A stretch of DNA of 19,679 bases from JBHGBB01 sp041946755 (GTDB taxonomy: Bacteria; UBP4; UBA4092; JAOAEQ01), in the NCBI GenBank assembly GCA_041946755.1, contig JBHGBB010000049.1:1-19679 (forward strand). Reading direction: 5' to 3'. The notes beneath the pieces are model-generated. The model saw only the letters and a program-made list of their open reading frames with translations, searched no databases and had not been told where the DNA came from. Numbering within the stretch: position 1 is the stretch's first letter; each line of letters opens with the position of its first letter. This document shows positions 15,010 through 19,679 of this stretch, piece after piece. Position numbers and translations under genes: made by a program.

Positions 15010-16773
15010 ATGAGAAGAATAAGCTTAATTTTCTTAATACTTAGCCTGGTTGTATTCGTTATTCCTGCCTTAGGTATCGAGTTCATCTTTTCTACTGGCG
15101 AAGGAATTAATCTTGGAGGTACACCCTTTACGAAATCCAATGTGATTGCGACGAATGGTGCCGGAATTTATACCCCTGCGTTTACCTCCATGGTTGCATT
15201 ACTGCCGCCGAATGTGAATATCGATGCGTTATATGAGATTGATGCGAATAATTTAGTGTTCTCATTAGAAGAGGATGCGGTGGTTAACGGTTATTTACTG
15301 TTAAAGCAGGATTTGATTCTCTGGGATAGCAGTGATTTCTATTTACTCTGGAACGGAGTAGCCAACGGGTTACCGCAGAACGTTAATCTGGATGCGGTCG
15401 ATATAATTTCCTTAAGTCCGTTAGAATTTTCGTTTTCGCTAGGTGAAGCGACGAATCTTGCTGGGATTGGTCAAGTGCATAAAAGTGATTTGATTCATTA
15501 TACCACGGCGAGTGGATTTACCGGGAAAGATTTCGATGCCCTGGCGAAGGCGGTCGACCCGCAATCGAATTTGGATGCGATTATACTGGTTTCGCCGACT
15601 CAATGGTTGTTATCGTTCGATATAACCGGCGAATTTCCAGTCGGTAGCGCAGTATGGTTCGATAAATCTGATATCATCAACTATAATCCGACTGGCGGTT
15701 TACCCTCAACTTATTTTGATGCGAGCGCAAATGGTATTCCGGCACAAGTTAATTTGGATGCCGTTGCCACGTATATTCCGAACTATTTGAACACCTATGG
15801 TTCGTTTACGATCAGTGATGATTCCAGTTATTGGTTTTTTGAGAAGTATGCCGATGGGACGGATAAAGGGGTCTTAACCTGGCAATCAAATTATGCCGGG
15901 CGGGATGGCGTAATGCAGATATCTCAGGTTGCCGGAGAAAAAGGGAAATTATCCCAGGTATTTACGGTAGCCACTGCCGGGTGGTATACCGTAATCGCTA
16001 AGGTCGCGACTGATATTCCGAGTACTTCTCCCCAGCAAAAAGTGTATTTATATTTATATCAGTTAGGAGGAGATTATTTACCGGATGTTTCGTTAAATGA
16101 AGTGATTTCTTCAGCGAACGGTGGATTAGGTGAAGCGGGTGTCTGGCGGGATATTACGGTCTCGTTTTATGCTGCGGGAACCATATTATCGGTGCAGGTG
16201 GTTGGCATCAATCCGATATCGAGCGGGGTAAACGGCAACATCTATTTCGATGAGGTCTGGGTCTATGCAGGTGCACCGCAACCGGTGACGAGTCTGACCT
16301 TAACCAACGCGAATTTCGATACCGATACAGCGGGCTGGATTTATGAGAAGTATGCTGATGGTTCTGGACCAGGAACCTGGAGTTGGCTAGCGACGCAGGT
16401 AGGGCATAATGGCGTTCTGCAAGGATACCAAGTTGGTGGCGAGAAAGGGAAAGCGAGCCAGGGGTTGAATGTCTCGAATGCGGAACATGATGCTTTAGTT
16501 TCGGTCTGGGTATATAGTGATGCAGCAGCAGCGAACGTGAGTCAGAAGGTATATTTGTATCTGTATAGTTATGATTTCAGTTATGCGAAAGTAATCGAGA
16601 GTGGGAATGTGATTTTAGGTAGTGGGCGATGGACTCCGAACGAATGGCGGTTACTCCAGTTCACCTGTAAACCGCTAACGGTGTATAATGCGGTGCAGCT
16701 GGTAGGTATTAATCCGGCTGGCAGACCGACGCAATCGATTTACTTTGATGAAGTATCGATTAAACAAGACTAG
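15010..16773 (+). CDS. Secreted protein: four ~58-residue repeats plus two beta-sandwich (carbohydrate-binding-like) domains
   Basis: The protein has 587 residues. Residues 1-22 are an export signal (two Arg, then ISLIFLILSLVVFVIPALG). Four repeats follow at about 22-77, 78-137, 138-195 and 196-256. Each starts with a strand like LEFSFSL, has a KSD(L/I)I or similar centre, and ends VNLDAV, NIDAL or NLDAI. I cannot name the repeat family. Residues about 262-420 and 428-587 are two copies of one beta-sandwich domain. Both share W-x-(F/Y)EKYADG, Q-x-GGEKGK-x-SQ or VAGEKGK-x-SQ, QKVYLYLY, VQ(L)VGINP and (S/N)IYFDEV, as in CBM4/9-like jelly rolls. It should lie at the cell surface or outside and bind glycan. 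No anchor is visible. AAAGGAGGG at 14992-15000 is the strongest ribosome site in the window. It probably shares a transcript with the beta-helix gene. Confidence 0.75.
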   Translation: MRRISLIFLILSLVVFVIPALGIEFIFSTGEGINLGGTPFTKSNVIATNGAGIYTPAFTSMVALLPPNVNIDALYEIDANNLVFSLEEDAVVNGYLLLKQDLILWDSSDFYLLWNGVANGLPQNVNLDAVDIISLSPLEFSFSLGEATNLAGIGQVHKSDLIHYTTASGFTGKDFDALAKAVDPQSNLDAIILVSPTQWLLSFDITGEFPVGSAVWFDKSDIINYNPTGGLPSTYFDASANGIPAQVNLDAVATYIPNYLNTYGSFTISDDSSYWFFEKYADGTDKGVLTWQSNYAGRDGVMQISQVAGEKGKLSQVFTVATAGWYTVIAKVATDIPSTSPQQKVYLYLYQLGGDYLPDVSLNEVISSANGGLGEAGVWRDITVSFYAAGTILSVQVVGINPISSGVNGNIYFDEVWVYAGAPQPVTSLTLTNANFDTDTAGWIYEKYADGSGPGTWSWLATQVGHNGVLQGYQVGGEKGKASQGLNVSNAEHDALVSVWVYSDAAAANVSQKVYLYLYSYDFSYAKVIESGNVILGSGRWTPNEWRLLQFTCKPLTVYNAVQLVGINPAGRPTQSIYFDEVSIKQD

Positions 16774-16774
16774 G

Positions 16775-16858
16775 ATCAGTGGACCGTAGAGAGTAGACTG
16801 TAGACAGGTAATAAAAAGTTTTTCCTTGTCTACTTACTGCTGACTATTGTCTACTGAT
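16775..16858. repeat. Inverted heptad repeat (GTAGACA type) between the two secreted-protein genes
   Basis: The left arm is gtagaga, gtagact, gtagaca (16786-16806). The right arm is tgtctac, ttactgc, tgactat, tgtctac (16827-16854), the same heptads in opposite sense. The outer ends atcagt (16775-16780) and actgat (16853-16858) also pair, and the loop holds aaaaagttttt. It forms a long imperfect hairpin about 10 bases before the next ribosome site. Confidence 0.85.
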
Positions 16859-16880
16859 TCTTGCAAGGGAGGAAAGATTT

Positions 16881-17903
16881 ATGAAACCGAAGTTAGTTTT
16901 ATCCATTTTTATGGCACTTCTACTCAGCAATGGAATCTATGCTGCCGGGTTGATTGATATTTCCTATTCACCATATACGATTTCGCAGTCGGGGTCGTAT
17001 ATTGTGGTTGCAGATATAACCACCGCGCAAGATTTGAATTGTATTACCATATCCGCTAATGATGTTACCATCGATCTGAATGGACATAAACTTTATGGGG
17101 CAGGAACTGCTGCGGGTACTTTTGGTGCTGGAATTTATGCTAGCCCTTCATATAACAATATTGCGATTACCAATGGGATCATTTGCGATTTCCGGGAAGA
17201 TGCAATTTCCGCCCAGGGCTTAAACGTTCAAGTCAGCAAAGTACGCACACACTCCACCGGGGGGAATGGTATCAATGTTGGAGAAAACGCGGTAGTCGTA
17301 AATAATTCCGCGTATCAACATGGATATTCAGGAATAGCAGTGCAAGCCGGGTCGGTTGTTCGAGATAATACCGCTACACAATGTACCTTTTATGGCATCT
17401 ATTTAACCGGTGTAGGCTGTACGGTCACCGGTAATAGTGTGTATTACAATTTTAACCATGGAATTTATGCTTCTAGTGGTTGTACTATAGTCGGCAATAA
17501 TGCATCAACTAATAGTGGTAATGGTATTTATCTGGGTGGGAGTGGTTGCAGCGTCATCAATAATACCGTATACAATAATGCCCTTACCGGGATTTATGGC
17601 GCTAGTGGATGCGCCATTATCGGAAATTGCACCTATAACAATTCTTCGAGTGGAATTCGGGTTTATAATGGGTGTGAAGTGATGCATAATACGTGTCGGT
17701 ATAATCAATATGCCGGGATTCAAGTCACTGGAGACGCTAATTCCGTTAGCCAAAATGTGTGCACGTATAACTACACCTACGGACTATTGAGCGGAGCGGG
17801 GAATTATTTCGAGCAGAATAAACTCCGCGATAATACCACGGATGAATCGCTTGGTGGATCAACCGAAGGTACGGGTGTTTTAGCGAATGTAATTATTCCG
17901 TAG
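16881..17903 (+). CDS. Secreted right-handed beta-helix (NosD/pectin-lyase-fold) protein with a cysteine ladder
   Basis: The protein has 340 residues. Residues 1-21 are an export signal (MKPKLVLSIFMALLLSNGIYA). The rest has the G/N/I-rich turns of a parallel beta-helix of the NosD/CASH type: VTIDLNGHKLYGAG, NGIICDF, then rungs like NNTVYNNALTGIY. Five successive rungs begin GC (GCTVTGN, GCTIVGN, GCSVINN, GCAIIGN, GCEVMHN) 21-22 residues apart. That would stack Cys side chains on one face of the solenoid. Proteins of this fold bind or cut polysaccharide. I see no clear catalytic set, so only the fold is claimed. AGGGAGG at 16866-16872 is a strong ribosome site. It follows the CBM-like secreted protein and ends at the terminator at 17929-17960. 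Confidence 0.82.
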   Translation: MKPKLVLSIFMALLLSNGIYAAGLIDISYSPYTISQSGSYIVVADITTAQDLNCITISANDVTIDLNGHKLYGAGTAAGTFGAGIYASPSYNNIAITNGIICDFREDAISAQGLNVQVSKVRTHSTGGNGINVGENAVVVNNSAYQHGYSGIAVQAGSVVRDNTATQCTFYGIYLTGVGCTVTGNSVYYNFNHGIYASSGCTIVGNNASTNSGNGIYLGGSGCSVINNTVYNNALTGIYGASGCAIIGNCTYNNSSSGIRVYNGCEVMHNTCRYNQYAGIQVTGDANSVSQNVCTYNYTYGLLSGAGNYFEQNKLRDNTTDESLGGSTEGTGVLANVIIP

Positions 17904-17928
17904 ATGCGTAAATATGCATGTTCAATAT

Positions 17929-17960
17929 AAAAAGGCGAGTGCAATTATCTCGCCTTTTTT
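17929..17960 (+). terminator. Intrinsic terminator after the beta-helix gene
   Basis: aaaaaggcgag (17929-17939) pairs with ctcgccttttt (17949-17959) around a 9-nt loop, with a T run on the right. It ends the secreted-protein transcript. The A run on the left makes weak function on the other strand possible. Confidence 0.9.
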
Positions 17961-18001
17961 ATTTTGCGATTTTAATATTTCGTGCTTTCGGAGTTATCTT
18001 T

Positions 18002-18010
18002 TGCTATAAT
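18002..18010 (+). promoter_or_regulatory. Extended -10 promoter of rarA
   Basis: TGCTATAAT (18002-18010) is a perfect extended -10 element with no recognisable -35, as such promoters allow. The RNA start falls at about 18017, which is the first base of the first of two ATG copies. A transcript from here would therefore begin with the abandoned start codon. Confidence 0.65.
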
Positions 18011-18032
18011 ATCGCTATGGATTTATTTGATA
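18006..18032 (+). repeat. Direct repeat copy 1 (old rarA start)
   Basis: These 27 bases match 18127-18153 with one mismatch (G at 18029, A at 18150), a period of 121 bases. The segment includes the ATG and the codons for MDLF. Confidence 0.9.
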
Positions 18033-18130
18033 CGCAAAATCCATTGGAAAGTAGGGGCGGGGTCTTCCCGCCCGAAAATGTATATTTTTATATATTCCTA
18101 GGAGCAGGGAAACCCTGCCGTTACCAATAA
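18017..18130 (+). pseudogene. Truncated duplicate of the rarA N-terminus
   Basis: From the ATG at 18017 the frame reads MDLFDTQNPLES, which looks like a RarA N-terminus. It then runs into the hairpin element at 18051 and stops at TAA 18128-18130, 37 codons in all. The stop lies seven bases before the intact rarA ATG, so translation of this relic could feed ribosomes to the real start. The likely origin is duplication of the gene start with an element between the copies. Confidence 0.6.
18051..18124. mobile_element. 74-bp MITE/REP-like element with hairpin ends
   Basis: Each end is a small hairpin: GGGCGGG-gtctt-CCCGCCC (18055-18073) and GCAGGG-aaa-CCCTGC (18104-18118). The outer 24 bases of the two ends form an imperfect terminal inverted repeat beginning GTA (16 of 24 positions agree by eye) around an AT-rich centre. 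There is no coding capacity. It is GC-rich at the ends, unlike the gap around it. No flanking target duplication abuts it directly. Confidence 0.6.
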
Positions 18131-18153
18131 TATCGCTATGGATTTATTTAATA
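18127..18153 (+). repeat. Direct repeat copy 2 (current rarA start)
   Basis: This copy matches 18006-18032 with one mismatch and contains the ATG used by the intact gene. It lies three bases after the end of the 74-bp element. The -10 box of copy 1 is reduced to AATAAT here. Confidence 0.9.
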
Positions 18154-19514
18154 AACCGACTGCTGATGAAAATCGAGGGTTGGTGCCGTTAGCTGACCGG
18201 ATGCGGCCGAAAACCTTGGATGAATATGTTGGCCAGGAACATCTCTTGGCGCCGGGGAAGGTTCTCCGGCGGGCATTGGAGACCAAACAAATCCAATCGA
18301 TGATATTCTGGGGCCCCCCGGGAACGGGGAAGACCACGTTAGCCTTCATTCTTGCGCAAGCGATCGATGCCCAGTTTATCGCATTCTCGGCAGTTATCTC
18401 CGGGATTAAAGAGATTAAAGAGGTTATTGCCGGGGCGGAAGACCAGCTCCGGTTCTATCATAAGAAAACTATTCTGTTTATCGATGAAATCCACCGGTTT
18501 AATAAAGCGCAGCAAGATGCCTTCTTACCCCATGTCGAACGCGGGACAATAATCCTAATCGGAGCGACTACCGAAAATCCTTCTTTTGAAGTTATATCAG
18601 CATTACTATCCCGTTGCCGGGTATATGTTTTGAATCCGCTGACTGAAGACCAGATAGAATTAATCTTAACCCGGGCTATTGCTGATAAAGACCGCGGGTT
18701 AGGTTCGATGCAACTTGATATCGCACCTGATGTTTTGAAATATATCGCTACCTTTGCTAATGGCGATGCCAGAACCGCATTAAATGTAATCGAATTAGCT
18801 ACGATGACCGCCGACCTGGATACTGCCGGGGTTCGGCATATTACGATAGAACTTACTAAAGATGCGATGCAGCGGAAAACCCTGATGTATGACAAGATGG
18901 GGGAAGAGCATTATAATATCATTTCCGCGCTCCATAAATCGATGCGAGGGTCTGACCCGAACGCGGCATTATATTGGTTGGCGCGAATGCTGGAAGCCGG
19001 TGAAGACCCATTATATATTGCGCGTCGGATCGTTCGGTTCGCTTCTGAAGATATCGGGAATGCTGACCCGCAGGCGTTACCAATCGCGATTGCAGCAAAA
19101 GAAGCGGTCGATTTTATCGGCATGCCGGAAGGGGATAATGCTTTAGCGCAAGCGGTGATATATATGGCGACTGCGCCGAAATCCAATGCGGTATATACCG
19201 CATATTCGGCGGCGAAACGGGATGTACGCGAAACTGAAGCGGAACCGGTACCGCTCCATATCCGGAACGCACCGACTAAATTAATGAAAAATCTCGATTA
19301 TGGGAAAGGATATCAATACGACCATAATTCAGCGGAACATTATACCGGCCAGGAATTCTTCCCAGATAATCTTAAGGGTAGGGTATATTACCATCCATCC
19401 GATTTCGGATTCGAAAAAGAAATTAAAAAACGCATCGAATACTGGAATCGGCTCAAAGCGCGCATACAACAAGAGCGCGCAAATTCCAAATCCCAAACTC
19501 CAAGCTCCAAATAA
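18138..19514 (+). CDS. rarA: Replication-associated recombination protein A (RarA/MgsA AAA ATPase)
   Basis: The protein has 458 residues, normal for RarA, which acts at stalled replication forks. It resembles clamp-loader ATPases: LADRMRPKTLDEYVGQEHLL (18-37), Walker A GPPGTGKTT (59-67), Walker B LFIDEIHRF (113-121), sensor 1 IGATTENPSFEV (141-152), LLSRC (156-160) with the arginine finger, and the C-terminal tetramer region with SMRGSDPNAALYWLARMLEAG and ARRIVRFASEDIGNADP. No ribosome site precedes the ATG at 18138 (taatatcgct). Translation may depend on coupling to the relic ORF that stops seven bases upstream. Residues after about 448 (NSKSQTPSSK) come from the heptad repeat at the gene end and are probably adventitious. 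The promoter is at 18002-18010. Confidence 0.96.
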   Translation: MDLFNKPTADENRGLVPLADRMRPKTLDEYVGQEHLLAPGKVLRRALETKQIQSMIFWGPPGTGKTTLAFILAQAIDAQFIAFSAVISGIKEIKEVIAGAEDQLRFYHKKTILFIDEIHRFNKAQQDAFLPHVERGTIILIGATTENPSFEVISALLSRCRVYVLNPLTEDQIELILTRAIADKDRGLGSMQLDIAPDVLKYIATFANGDARTALNVIELATMTADLDTAGVRHITIELTKDAMQRKTLMYDKMGEEHYNIISALHKSMRGSDPNAALYWLARMLEAGEDPLYIARRIVRFASEDIGNADPQALPIAIAAKEAVDFIGMPEGDNALAQAVIYMATAPKSNAVYTAYSAAKRDVRETEAEPVPLHIRNAPTKLMKNLDYGKGYQYDHNSAEHYTGQEFFPDNLKGRVYYHPSDFGFEKEIKKRIEYWNRLKARIQQERANSKSQTPSSK

Positions 19515-19617
19515 TTTCCAATTATTCAAATTCAAAACTAAAACGTATTTAATATTTTTTTGGTCATTGGAATTTGGAATTTATTTGGATTTTGGTACTT
19601 GGAACTTGGAATTTATA
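19479..19617. repeat. Long inverted heptad repeat (AAATTCC type) overlapping the rarA 3' end
   Basis: The left half reads aaattcc, aaatccc, aaactcc, aagctcc, aaataat (19482-19516) and continues to about 19545. The right half, about 19560-19617, is the same pattern in opposite sense (attggaatttggaattt, then ggaacttggaattta). The halves could form a hairpin of about 50 imperfect pairs around a T-rich centre. The first units are inside rarA and encode its last ten residues and its stop codon. Confidence 0.85.
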
Positions 19618-19679
19618 TAGTTACTTCATTAATTAATCTTAACCTTCCTATTCTCAAGCATTTTAAACAATAACTGATG
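19618..19679. other. AT-rich end of window
   Basis: I see no supported feature after the inverted repeat in these last 62 bases. Confidence 0.4.

Noticed and set aside
17505..17753. Minus-strand open frame in the beta-helix gene
   Set aside because: It is a mirror of the repetitive G/N/I-rich codons, without a start signal or recognisable protein.
18033..18126. Classic transposon insertion with a 27-bp target duplication
   Set aside because: Eighteen bases of RarA-like coding lie between copy 1 and the element end, so the duplication does not abut the element on both sides. A separate duplication is as likely.

Overview
This window is AT-rich (roughly 40% GC by eye) bacterial DNA. It has sigma70-like promoters (TTGACA-17-TAAAAT twice, TTGACG-17-TATACT), Shine-Dalgarno sites and intrinsic terminators. 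It also carries bacterial housekeeping genes: ribosomal protein S1, ispG of the MEP isoprenoid pathway, recF, hisB and rarA. Housekeeping genes are scattered singly, proteins of unknown function are mixed in, and small repeats fill many gaps. This suggests an uncultivated candidate-phylum bacterium, but I cannot place it further from sequence alone.

Layout. 1-1521 (-): S1 protein, cut by the window edge, with its own strong promoter. 1879-4218 (-): ispG behind a secreted C39-type peptidase. 4303-4761 (+): a zinc-finger membrane protein, converging through a bidirectional terminator on the next block. 4911-9304 (-): five genes in one direction with short gaps, in transcription order a Ycf46-like AAA ATPase, a DUF1257/Ycf35-like protein, a TPR protein, a DUF2997-like small protein, and a zinc-ribbon/membrane/S26 signal-peptidase-like protein that lacks the catalytic lysine. 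9568-10680 (+): recF. 10820-11857 (+): a double-receiver response regulator with a clear promoter. 11892-14451 (-): nucleotide-sugar epimerase/dehydratase, tandem GNAT acetyltransferase and hisB, probably one unit from an extended -10 promoter. 14773-17960 (+): a strong promoter, an unrecognised 22-codon small ORF, a terminator hairpin, then two secreted proteins (four repeats plus two beta-sandwich domains; a Cys-laddered beta-helix) and a terminator. 18002-19514 (+): rarA, whose 5' end is duplicated around a small inverted-repeat element.

The two signals I consider most worth following are these. (1) The five-gene AAA/DUF1257/DUF2997 block contains a membrane S26-like protein that looks catalytically dead. 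(2) A degenerate 7-nt repeat occurs at seven places, with a different heptamer in most of them. At least three loci show it in inverted halves that could form long hairpins. At two loci the heptads run into the coding sequence and give two unrelated proteins nearly the same C-terminal tail.
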